Shown one piece after another: positions 44,419-52,103 of a stretch of 64,000 nt of DNA (its first letter is position 1; each line of letters starts with the position of its first letter). The notes beneath the pieces are model-generated. The model was not told the origin of the DNA and did no database searches. It worked only from the letters and a program-made list of their open reading frames with translations. Position numbers and translations under genes: made by a program. The DNA comes from Bacteroidota bacterium (GTDB lineage: Bacteria > Bacteroidota > Bacteroidia > UBA4408). Where the stretch lies: positions 62,001-126,000 of the forward strand of contig CAUJCU010000017.1 of the NCBI GenBank assembly GCA_963169745.1. The letters run 5' to 3'.

Positions 44419-44503
44419 GGAGAGATGGCAGAGCGGTCGATTGCGGTAGTCTTGAAAACTATTGACTGTAACAGGTCCGGGGGTTCGAATCCCTCTCTCT
44501 CCG
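44419..44503 (+). tRNA. tRNA-Ser (anticodon UGA)
   Basis: An 85-nt class II tRNA. Acceptor arms GGAGAGA (44419-44425) and TCTCTCC (44496-44502) pair fully, with discriminator G at 44503. The anticodon loop CTTGAAA gives TGA at its centre, and the T-loop GGTTCGAAT is intact. A long variable arm fits serine. CCA is not encoded. The accessory zone begins right after its terminator, so the tRNA may be an insertion hotspot. Confidence 0.95.
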
Positions 44504-44518
44504 CTACAACATTTAAAG

Positions 44519-44549
44519 CCCTTTGAAACACAAAGGGTTTTATTTTTTT
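44519..44549 (+). terminator. Rho-independent terminator of tRNA-Ser
   Basis: Perfect 7-bp stem CCCTTTG/CAAAGGG with a 5-nt loop (44519-44537) followed by TTTTATTTTTTT. Confidence 0.88.
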
Positions 44550-44659
44550 ATAGACAGTCGTCCTGTTAGTTAAAATACAAAAACTGCATTAGTTGTACCT
44601 GTCTCGGCACTGAAATAGGTTGCCAAAAAATAAACTTAATTTAGGGCTAGCGAAATCGG

Positions 44660-44687
44660 ATTTATTTGCTTAGTTTAGCAAAACAAT
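44660..44687. repeat. 28-bp dispersed repeat with operator-like palindrome, copy 2
   Basis: Identical to 18363-18390. Similarity fades gradually downstream (caattgaagataaa versus caatagatgagata; then a shared attaga). Confidence 0.6.
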
Positions 44688-44870
44688 TGAAGATAAAATT
44701 TAGTTATTAGACGGACTTTAGTTATGGGTAATCCTCCCTACACCGCCTCCATTGACTTCTCAAGCTAACGTAGAGAGCTATTTGAAAATTACAAATCCTT
44801 ATCTTTGATTTGCATTTTGCAAGGCCGATTTTAGAACTGTTACCTCGAGTACGGTTGCAATCCTGATTGA

Positions 44871-44922
44871 GATGTTTGCGATGACTTCAGTTGTGGTTCG
44901 CCTAATGTTGCGAAACACTGTT
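44871..44922. repeat. 52-bp direct repeat, left copy, flanking the acyltransferase pair
   Basis: Starts gatgtttgcgatgacttcag. Matches 47761-47812 at about 46 of 52 positions in the same orientation, 2.9 kb apart. Confidence 0.75.
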
Positions 44923-45182
44923 TGGGATTTTTACAACATCGAAATACGCCATCAGAGAATCATCAAGCGACTCATTCATCAAATCCATTAAAAATCGAAA
45001 TATTATATAAGATTTATTATTGAAAAAGCCCTACTATTGTAACCCTTTTAAAGGACTAAAAATGAATTACAAATTAGAGTTAGGATTAATCAACTTAAAT
45101 TTAAAAGTTTTTACAGGTCGAATTACACTAAACATAGAAACTGACAGTGTATAACTTATTAATTTTATAATAGATAAAAAAT

Positions 45183-46634
45183 ATGCTTTTTAACTCATTA
45201 AACTTTGCGATATTCTTACCGATTGTTTTTATACTTTACTGGTTTGCGACAAAAGGGAATTTAAGGCTACAAAATATTTTACTTCTCGTATCAAGTTATT
45301 ATTTTTATGCCTGTTGGGATTTTCGTTTTTTGTTTTTACTTATCTTCTCGACCTTTTTAGACTATTATACCGGTATCAAAATATACGAAGCTACAAACAA
45401 GAGAAAAAAATTATTTTGGCTTTGGCTGAGCATAGGTATAAATATAGGATTTCTTGGAGTATTTAAGTATTACAACTTTTTTGCTGCATCATTTACCGAT
45501 GGACTACAACTATTAGGTTTTAAAGCCAATCTAGGTTCAATACAAGTAATATTACCTGTGGGTATTTCTTTTTATACATTTCATGGTCTATCTTATGTGA
45601 TTGACCTTTATAAAAATAGAATAGAACCAGAAAGAAATATTATTAACTATTCAGTTTTCGTTAGCTTTTTTCCTTTACTTGTAGCTGGACCAATAGAAAG
45701 AGCAACCCACCTTTTACCTCAAATTCTAAAAAAAAGGGAGTTTAGTTATTCAAAAGCAGTTGATGGATTACGACAAATTTTATGGGGTTTATTCAAGAAA
45801 ATTGTTATAGCTGACAACTGTGCGGAATATGCAAATACTATTTTCAATAATTCAGCAGATTTTTCAGGAAGTACGCATATTTTGGGTGCATTATTTTTTA
45901 CGTTCCAAATCTATTGTGACTTTTCTGGGTACTCTGATATAGCGTTAGGCACGGCCCGATTATTTGGAATAGACCTACTAAAGAATTTTGCTTTTCCTTA
46001 TTTTTCACGAGATATTGCCGAATTTTGGAGACGTTGGCACATTTCGCTATCCTCTTGGTTTAAAGACTACCTTTATATTCCTTTAGGAGGCAGTAAAGGC
46101 GGAATGTTGATGAAGATACGGAATACCTTTATCATATTTCTTGTAAGTGGTTTCTGGCACGGTGCAAATTGGACATTTATAGTTTGGGGCTTTCTAAATG
46201 CTCTATATATAATGCCTTCAATTATTTTCAACACCAACAGGAATAACCTTGATATTGTGGCTAGTGGTAAATATCTGCCAACTTTAAAAGAGTTCATTGC
46301 TATAGCAATGACTTTTAGCTTAACTGTATTTGCTTGGATTTTCTTTCGTGCAGTTGATGTCACACATGCTTTAAGTTTTATCTCTGAAATATTTTCCGGC
46401 TCATTATTTACAATGCCATACTTTCCAGGAATTGAGCAATCTGTTTTAGTTATGTTTTTAACAGTACTTTTTCTAATTATTGAATGGCTTGGACGAGAGC
46501 AACAATATGCACTTAAAATAATTTCAAACATTAAATTAATACATTTCCGTTTATTTATATATTATGCCGTAATACTTACAATTTTGTTTTTTGGTAATTT
46601 TAATGAAAACCAATTTATTTACTTTCAATTCTAA
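45183..46634 (+). CDS. MBOAT family O-acyltransferase (AlgI/PatA-like)
   Basis: A multi-pass inner-membrane acyltransferase of 483 residues that moves acyl (usually acetyl) groups across the membrane to an exported polymer. The start LFNSLNFAIFLPIVFILYWF and the block FWRRWHISLSSWFKDYLYIPLGG are characteristic; the MBOAT catalytic His is His326 in SGFWHGANWTF. About ten membrane segments. Two bases separate it from the SGNH partner, the usual AlgI-AlgX-type pairing for O-acetylation. No polysaccharide synthase is adjacent, so the substrate is unknown. It appears to be an acquired two-gene cassette, since direct repeats lie on both sides. Confidence 0.93.
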   Translation: MLFNSLNFAIFLPIVFILYWFATKGNLRLQNILLLVSSYYFYACWDFRFLFLLIFSTFLDYYTGIKIYEATNKRKKLFWLWLSIGINIGFLGVFKYYNFFAASFTDGLQLLGFKANLGSIQVILPVGISFYTFHGLSYVIDLYKNRIEPERNIINYSVFVSFFPLLVAGPIERATHLLPQILKKREFSYSKAVDGLRQILWGLFKKIVIADNCAEYANTIFNNSADFSGSTHILGALFFTFQIYCDFSGYSDIALGTARLFGIDLLKNFAFPYFSRDIAEFWRRWHISLSSWFKDYLYIPLGGSKGGMLMKIRNTFIIFLVSGFWHGANWTFIVWGFLNALYIMPSIIFNTNRNNLDIVASGKYLPTLKEFIAIAMTFSLTVFAWIFFRAVDVTHALSFISEIFSGSLFTMPYFPGIEQSVLVMFLTVLFLIIEWLGREQQYALKIISNIKLIHFRLFIYYAVILTILFFGNFNENQFIYFQF

Positions 46635-46636
46635 TT

Positions 46637-47692
46637 ATGAAAAAATTTTTACTAAAACTAATTCTAGTATTAGCACCTGTATTCTTGTTCGTTGTTTCAG
46701 TTAACTATTTTGGAGATGCTGCAAATTTATTTTCAGTTAATTATGAAAAGAAAATTTCAGAAGAAATATTGAAGGGTAATAATGTTACCAATGTTTATAA
46801 TTATGATGAAAGACTTTTAGAAAAGCATTTAATAAATAATTCAACATTGTGCCCTGACGTTTTAGTCATTGGGTCAAGTCGAGTAATGCTAATAAATTCT
46901 TCTAATTTTCAAAAGATTACTTTTATAAACGCTGGCGTTAGTGGTGCTTCAATTGAAGATTTGATTGCAATTTATCAGATGTTTGAACAAAAGAAATGTT
47001 TACCCAAAAAAATTATTTTAGGATTAGACCCTTGGACTTTAAATGTTAACAACGGTCAAGTAAGGTGGAAGACTTTAAATCAGGAATATTTTACAATATA
47101 CAAAAAATTAACCAATAAAAATATAGTTACAACAGAAGAACAAAGAGAATCAAAATACATCCAATTGATTTCACCTTCTTATTTTAAAGGGAGCTTTAAA
47201 AAAATGCTTTTAGCTTCATCAAAGCCAATAGCCACAAAAACAAAAATTAATAATACATTTACAAGACTTGTGGATGGGTCAATAACTTATGATTTAGCAT
47301 ATAGATCTGCAACACCCGAAGAGGTTGAAAAGCGTGCCATCGAATTTATTAATAGTGATATATACAGCATCGAAAGGTTCGATAAGCTTTCGCCAGATAT
47401 TAGTTTTATACTTGAGAAATTTATTGAACATTTAAAAAGTAAAAATATTGAAATTTCTTTTTTGTTGACTCCATATCATCCTGAAGTATACTCATTTATT
47501 GCTAAAAATGATAAATACAGCAAAGTAATTGAAAGTGAAAATTATTTTAGACAATTAGGTCTAAAATTTGGAATAAAAGTTATAGGTTCATTTAATCCAA
47601 ATATTTTGAATATGGATAGTTCATTTTTTTACGATGGTATGCATTGTAATGAAAAAGGGATAGAAAAAACACTAAAAAGCGAATATAAATAA
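46637..47692 (+). CDS. SGNH-like exported acyltransferase/esterase partner of MBOAT
   Basis: 351 residues with an N-terminal membrane anchor or signal (KKFLLKLILVLAPVFLFVVSV). An SGNH-hydrolase-like core is visible: the nucleophile segment VIGSSRVM with Ser80, a NAGVSGASIED block, the LGLDPW strand and a C-terminal Asp333-GlyMet-His336 (YDGMHCNEKG). This is the layout of AlgX/AlgJ/DltD-like partners that complete acyl transfer in the periplasm. Co-transcribed with the MBOAT gene. AT-richer than core genes nearby, consistent with transfer. Confidence 0.85.
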   Translation: MKKFLLKLILVLAPVFLFVVSVNYFGDAANLFSVNYEKKISEEILKGNNVTNVYNYDERLLEKHLINNSTLCPDVLVIGSSRVMLINSSNFQKITFINAGVSGASIEDLIAIYQMFEQKKCLPKKIILGLDPWTLNVNNGQVRWKTLNQEYFTIYKKLTNKNIVTTEEQRESKYIQLISPSYFKGSFKKMLLASSKPIATKTKINNTFTRLVDGSITYDLAYRSATPEEVEKRAIEFINSDIYSIERFDKLSPDISFILEKFIEHLKSKNIEISFLLTPYHPEVYSFIAKNDKYSKVIESENYFRQLGLKFGIKVIGSFNPNILNMDSSFFYDGMHCNEKGIEKTLKSEYK

Positions 47693-47760
47693 TACACATT
47701 TTGATAATCGAGTATGTGACTCCGCATTAAATTGAAGAAGTACACGTCACACACCACTAA

Positions 47761-47812
47761 GATGTTTGCGATGATTTCAGTTGTGGTTCGCTTTATGCTG
47801 CGAAACCCCGTT
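47761..47812. repeat. 52-bp direct repeat, right copy
   Basis: Same orientation as 44871-44922. Together they bracket the MBOAT/SGNH pair. Confidence 0.75.
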
Positions 47813-47937
47813 CAGAATATTAACTTGCCAAAAGCACATCTTCTTAGAGCATTTAATAAAAAACAATATTTTATGGAAGAAGAAAAAATACCTATGTACC
47901 TTGTCAAAACTAAAGAATATCTTTGAAAAGATATTAA

Positions 47938-48062
47938 ATACATCAACCCGGAAGGGTATTTATTTTTAGACCTAAAAAGAAAATTTGGCATTGTAAAAAG
48001 GCTCACAAAGAAAATCAGTAAATTGCGATTTATTAATAAAAAATTAGAAATTGTAACTAATT
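47938..48062 (+). pseudogene. Decayed C-terminal coding tail, copy 1
   Basis: A frame without start reads YINPEGYLFLDLKRKFGIVK, then RLTKKISKL and ends VTN-stop. It aligns with 51854-51982 (YINPEEYLNIDQKRKLGIVK...). The differences preserve amino-acid similarity, so both descend from a real protein, possibly a transposase, which I cannot identify. Confidence 0.55.
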
Positions 48063-48073
48063 GATATACAGTA
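48055..48073. repeat. 19-bp repeat copy 2
   Basis: Identical to 25276-25294. It spans the stop of the decayed tail and ends 36 bp before the ATG of the next gene. Confidence 0.6.
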
Positions 48074-48109
48074 AATATTGTTTACTTTAGTCAGAATTTT
48101 AACAAAACA

Positions 48110-49042
48110 ATGAAATACCTAATTATAATTATTTTATCTTTTGTAGGGGTTAACATTAAAGCTCAACCGTGTGGTCCTCTTTCTCGTGGAATAGATAGGC
48201 AAATTATAATGCCCGATAATCATCTTGTTTTAATTAACACCTATTTTTTAGGAGATCTGATGGATATGTATTATGAAGATAAAGAAATCACAATCGAATA
48301 CGCCATCTTTTCTCCCAAAGGCGAACTCATAACCGACACTTTTTTGTATTTGAAATGGAAAGATATGCATTATAACTATTTGGATTGTATTTGCACTTAC
48401 AATCCGCAATACAAAATTGATAAAATTTACACTGAAGTGAATTCTAGTAAAGGAGCTTGCCCGATTTACTTTCCGTATTTCAATAAAAATGAATTGGTAT
48501 TATGCTATTTTTTACGAGGCGACAGGCGAAATATTTATGAAATTTCAATCAAAAATAATGGAGAAAACAATTGGCGTATTTATAATATGGATACGCTCAG
48601 TGTGAAACAAGGAGCTCCCGATGCATCGGCAATTAAAACAGAAATGAGCAAAAGCCTGTTCTTTAAATCATTTTTAGACGATAAATATAGTAATTTAAAA
48701 GCCCCACAGCATACAAAATTAGATTACGACTCCACTACTGAAATTTACTCTGTAATGAACCGTGATATTCATTTTACTCCGCTATCAAAAGAACCTTTTG
48801 CTAAATACAGAGTTGAAGGAAAAAAATGGGAAATTATTTTGAACGGTTCAATTATTGGATTTCAGTTTATAGACAAACCGGCCAATCCGCCTCTAATTGA
48901 TTTAAAAAACAATATGCTGTTTGTTACTGTTTTTAATGATGATTATGAGAGTTGTCCGGGATATGGAAAAGATATTTACCCTTTTGTTTATGCCATTGAT
49001 ATAGAAAAAGGAGAAATTTTATGGCAGAAAATGTTATTCTAA
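48110..49042 (+). CDS. Secreted hypothetical protein, 310 aa
   Basis: Signal peptide MKYLIIIILSFVGVNIKAQ, then a beta-rich protein with no domain I recognise. Only the extreme C terminus, FVYAIDIEKGEILWQKMLF, resembles one blade of a PQQ-like beta-propeller; a single blade cannot fold alone, so it may be the end of a divergent propeller or of a truncated one. Four cysteines lie in the middle (CICTYN, GACPIYF). It sits after the decayed tail and before the CDF transporter, with no shared promoter visible. Function not inferred. Confidence 0.7.
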   Translation: MKYLIIIILSFVGVNIKAQPCGPLSRGIDRQIIMPDNHLVLINTYFLGDLMDMYYEDKEITIEYAIFSPKGELITDTFLYLKWKDMHYNYLDCICTYNPQYKIDKIYTEVNSSKGACPIYFPYFNKNELVLCYFLRGDRRNIYEISIKNNGENNWRIYNMDTLSVKQGAPDASAIKTEMSKSLFFKSFLDDKYSNLKAPQHTKLDYDSTTEIYSVMNRDIHFTPLSKEPFAKYRVEGKKWEIILNGSIIGFQFIDKPANPPLIDLKNNMLFVTVFNDDYESCPGYGKDIYPFVYAIDIEKGEILWQKMLF

Positions 49043-49169
49043 ATGTTTAAATTATGAAATACACTACTTTAATCTTAAAGCATTTTCTCTATTTGAATAT
49101 CCAATCACAAAACGAATATTCTTATAAAAACATCAATCTGTAAGTTCTATACAACCTGAACAGACGACA

Positions 49170-50039
49170 ATGACCAACGAACAGACAGCAATTAGAACTA
49201 CATATTTTAGTATTGCAGGAAATGCAAGTTTGGCGATTATAAAAGGACTTGCAGGTTTTTTCGGAAATTCATATGCACTAATTGCAGACGCTATTGAATC
49301 AGCGACAGATATTTTTTCTTCGTTTTTGGTTTTGTTTGGATTGAAATATGCCAACAGACCAGCCGACAAAAACCATCCTTACGGACACGGACGAGCAGAA
49401 CCATTAATTACCTTTTTGGTAGTAGGGGTTTTAATTACTTCTGCGACAATAATTGCATATGAAAGCATTAAAAATATTGGGACACCACATGAATTACCGA
49501 AGATTTGGACTTTATTGGTGCTTATTCCGTTAATAATTTGGAAAGAAATTTCATTCCAATTGGTAATGAAAAAAGCAAAAGAGACAAATAGCTCATCATT
49601 AAAAGCCGATGCTTGGCATCATAGAAGTGATGCAATTTCTTCTGTAGCTGCGTTGATTGGAATATCTATCGCTTTATATTTTGGCAAAGGTTATGAATCA
49701 GCAGACGACTGGGCAGCATTATTTGCATCAGGTTTTATACTTTATAACAGTTACAAAATTTTTAGACCTGCGCTTGGAGAGATAATGGACGAGCATTTAT
49801 ATGACGACCTTATTAACGACATTAGAAAAGTATCTCTGACGGTTGACGGTGTAGTAGGTACTGAAAAATGCTTTATTAGAAAAGCTGGAATGAAATATCA
49901 CGTTGACCTACATGCAACAGTAGATGCTAACATTAGTGTAAAACACGGACATGATATAGCACATAAACTTAAAGACGCCTTGCGAAACGACATACCTCAA
50001 TTGGGACACGTTTTAATTCACATTGAACCGAATGAATAG
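49170..50039 (+). CDS. Cation diffusion facilitator (CDF) family transporter
   Basis: An inner-membrane divalent metal/proton antiporter of 289 residues with six membrane segments. The metal-site motifs are intact: DAIESATD in TM2 (about 40-47), HPYGHGRAE in the loop after TM2 (about 69-77) and AWHHRSDAISS in TM5. The C-terminal cytoplasmic domain (about 205-289) has the usual RKAGMKYHVDLHATVD and final IHIEP. Probably exports zinc, iron or manganese; the ion cannot be read safely. The gene stands between orphans in an accessory zone and is followed by small hairpins. Confidence 0.93.
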   Translation: MTNEQTAIRTTYFSIAGNASLAIIKGLAGFFGNSYALIADAIESATDIFSSFLVLFGLKYANRPADKNHPYGHGRAEPLITFLVVGVLITSATIIAYESIKNIGTPHELPKIWTLLVLIPLIIWKEISFQLVMKKAKETNSSSLKADAWHHRSDAISSVAALIGISIALYFGKGYESADDWAALFASGFILYNSYKIFRPALGEIMDEHLYDDLINDIRKVSLTVDGVVGTEKCFIRKAGMKYHVDLHATVDANISVKHGHDIAHKLKDALRNDIPQLGHVLIHIEPNE

Positions 50040-50413
50040 AAAGGCTGCACATAACACGGGACAGGTATTGCTTCAGGCGGACTGACGTGCCAACTTGGAG
50101 CTTTGCTCCTCTATTCAAATCTGAAACTGTTTTGAATAGTGAAAATGAATTTGTAAACAATACGAAAGTTTTTATTGATGAAATACATATTCCTTATGGC
50201 TTAATACCCCCGTATAAGTGAAGCTATGCTTCGTTTTTCTTTGCTTAAGTATGTTTTTACTTGTTTAGATATAGAACAGAAGCTATTTTTGAAAATCGAA
50301 ATTCGGAATTTCGAGATTAATCTTGCTTCACAATGAAGCTAAGCACTAACTATTCAAAAACACAAAGCACAGCTTCGCGTTTACTGGGTATAAATCATCA
50401 AAACTAATATATT
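50040..50413. other. Intergenic region with hairpins and left copy of 185-bp repeat
   Basis: Contains GGAGC-ttt-GCTCC (about 50097-50109), CTATTCAAA...TTTGAATAG (about 50112-50140) and the repeat at 50200-50384. The first 40 bp (ctgcacataacacggg) resemble ends of cassette-type sites. No gene. Confidence 0.55.
50200..50384. repeat. Direct repeat of about 185 bp, left copy
   Basis: Aligns with 51663-51845 with roughly three quarters identity by eye, best at its end (gcacagcttcgcgtttac is identical). It lies upstream of the orphan gene at 50414. Confidence 0.75.
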
Positions 50414-51523
50414 ATGAAAAATATGAATAGCCTGAATTTAAGAAAGATAAAATCGATGAAAACATCAAAAGTAGTTTTTTTAATGCCTTTTGCATATATA
50501 CTTTGCAATAACTTTGTTGTTAATGCATCAAGTTTTGAATTAAAAAGTATTGAAAAAAATATTACTTTAACATCTGAAGATATAAACTTTGCAAAAAAAA
50601 CAAGCACCTTTTTGCATCAGTATGCATTAATTCTTAACTTCAAACAGAGCGATAAACTCTCTTTGATTACGATCAATAAAAACTTAAACTTTAAATTAGA
50701 TAGTGATAATTGGATTGCTGAGTATATACTGAAAAAAGAATCATTAACCGATGAGTTTAAAATAGCTAATAAAGAAGGAATAATTGACCATTACAGTAAA
50801 AGAGATTCATATTCGGCTGTTTATAACAGAATTGAAAATATAAAGAAAAACACTTTTTTACAACGTGAAATAGAGCGTGTTATAGAATATCCAAAAAAAG
50901 AATTCTTCTCTGATTTTTCAAATTATCACAGGCATTTTCCTGAATATTTTATTGAAAGGCAACATCAGGTTATCACAATTAAAGATTTTTATACGAGCTT
51001 GGGATTTGTTTTTCCAAATGAAATTTCTACTGAATTAAACCAATTAAACAACCAATCAAAAGGGCTTGATGATTACATAAAATCTACCGAATATGAAACC
51101 CTAAGTTTGAGTAAAAATACGAATGTTTTAAGTTATAGTTATTTGAATACAGATGACAATTTAACTCCATTTAAAAAATACGATTTTACAAAAACAACTG
51201 TCCATCCTACATTATTAAGCTGGCTAAAAAAAGAAGGTTCTATATTTAAAGACCATACTTCTGATTATATACTTTATGAAATCATTCCAATATCAAATGG
51301 TTTTGGTAGGTATCTATGGGGAAACTGGTCTAATAAAGATGGAGATATTGTTAAAAATGCCTATGCTATTAAACAATCTTTTATCGTTACATTTAAAGAA
51401 GTATCAACAGGCAAATGCTATGCATCAAACTTCACAGCATCTTATTTAGAATCAAATAATGTATTAGTTAGTAATGATAAAATTAAACTGATTCATAAAA
51501 GATTAATACCCTGTAAAAAATGA
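50414..51523 (+). CDS. Hypothetical exported protein, 369 aa
   Basis: I do not recognise a family. The ATG at 50414 gives 369 residues; a second ATG at 50456 (MKTSKVVFLMPFAYILCNNFVVNAS) would make a better signal peptide and may be the true start. The body is rich in Lys, Asn, Ser and Tyr and predicted mixed alpha/beta; a C-terminal part (NGFGRYLWGNWSNKDG and YAIKQSFIVTFKEVSTGKCYASNF) looks like an exposed beta domain. It is framed on both sides by a 185-bp direct repeat, which suggests a cassette moved by recombination. Very AT-rich. Confidence 0.65.
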   Translation: MKNMNSLNLRKIKSMKTSKVVFLMPFAYILCNNFVVNASSFELKSIEKNITLTSEDINFAKKTSTFLHQYALILNFKQSDKLSLITINKNLNFKLDSDNWIAEYILKKESLTDEFKIANKEGIIDHYSKRDSYSAVYNRIENIKKNTFLQREIERVIEYPKKEFFSDFSNYHRHFPEYFIERQHQVITIKDFYTSLGFVFPNEISTELNQLNNQSKGLDDYIKSTEYETLSLSKNTNVLSYSYLNTDDNLTPFKKYDFTKTTVHPTLLSWLKKEGSIFKDHTSDYILYEIIPISNGFGRYLWGNWSNKDGDIVKNAYAIKQSFIVTFKEVSTGKCYASNFTASYLESNNVLVSNDKIKLIHKRLIPCKK

Positions 51524-51662
51524 TAAAAGAACAGCACTTACCATAATCAGCCTGTTTTGCACCAGGCAATAAAATATCCTTACCAATGCAGGATAATCCG
51601 GTAGCTGGGAAGCCCCATATCCTGTTTTTAACCTCGTGACACATCAGCTTGTTTCCAAGGAA

Positions 51663-51845
51663 CTTTGCCTCCCAGTATAAGAGAAGCAATGTTTCGCTAC
51701 CAATTACTTTAGTAAGCTTTACTTGCATAGAAACAGAACAGATGCTGTTTTTGAAGATCAAATTTGGAATTTCGAAATTAAACTTGCATCACTTTGAAGC
51801 CAAGTGCTAACTATTAAACAACACGAAGCACAGCTTCGCGTTTAC
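51663..51845. repeat. Direct repeat of about 185 bp, right copy
   Basis: See the left copy at 50200-50384. Ends eight bases before the decayed coding tail. Confidence 0.75.
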
Positions 51846-51853
51846 AAGAGTGC

Positions 51854-51982
51854 CATACATCAACCCGGAGGAATATCTAAATATAGACCAAAAAAGAAAA
51901 TTGGGAATTGTGAAAAGAATTCAAAAACAAATCACTAAATTTGGTTTAATTAACATTGACCTCGGCTTAATATCAACAAGTT
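51854..51982 (+). pseudogene. Decayed C-terminal coding tail, copy 2
   Basis: A frame without start reads YINPEEYLNIDQKRKLGIVK, RIQKQITKFGLIN and ends STS-stop. Homologous to 47938-48062 in the same orientation. Parent gene unidentified, perhaps a transposase. Confidence 0.55.
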
Positions 51983-52103
51983 AAGTTTATGACTTATATT
52001 CAAAATTTCAAATCTGAAATAGAAAAACTTAAACTAAGTATCTCAACATTGACAAACCAAACCAATCAAACTGTAAGCCTACTATAGAATATAAGCCAAC
52101 ATT

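Larger units (their letters stand above)
44550..45182. other. Intergenic region rich in repeat remnants
   Basis: About 630 bp without an intact gene. It contains the second copy of the 28-bp operator-like repeat (44660-44687), followed by a decayed frame similar to that at 18.4 kb, and the left copy of the 52-bp repeat at 44871. The rest looks like degenerated sequence. Confidence 0.55.
47693..48109. other. Intergenic region with 52-bp repeat and decayed coding tail
   Basis: About 415 bp. Holds the right copy of the 52-bp repeat (47761-47812), the decayed tail 47938-48062 and the 19-bp repeat (48055-48073). No intact gene. Confidence 0.6.
51524..52103. other. Intergenic region with right repeat copy, decayed tail and a short open frame
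   Basis: About 580 bp. Holds the repeat 51663-51845, the decayed tail from 51854, and a 32-codon frame (51989-52087, MTYIQNFKSEIEKLKLSIS...) that looks like a coiled-coil fragment. The first 140 bp show no homology I recognise. Confidence 0.55.

Noticed and set aside
47732-47926. 64-codon frame across the right copy of the 52-bp repeat
   Set aside because: The reading frame is made mostly of repeat sequence, the other copy does not support a conserved protein, and the end overlaps non-homologous spacer.
51483-51761. Minus-strand open frame of 92 codons (CHEVKNRIWGFPATGLSCIG...)
   Set aside because: Starts inside the 185-bp repeat copy and runs into the 3' end of the plus-strand gene. No recognisable domain or initiation context; probably spurious, though the sequence may be a gene remnant.
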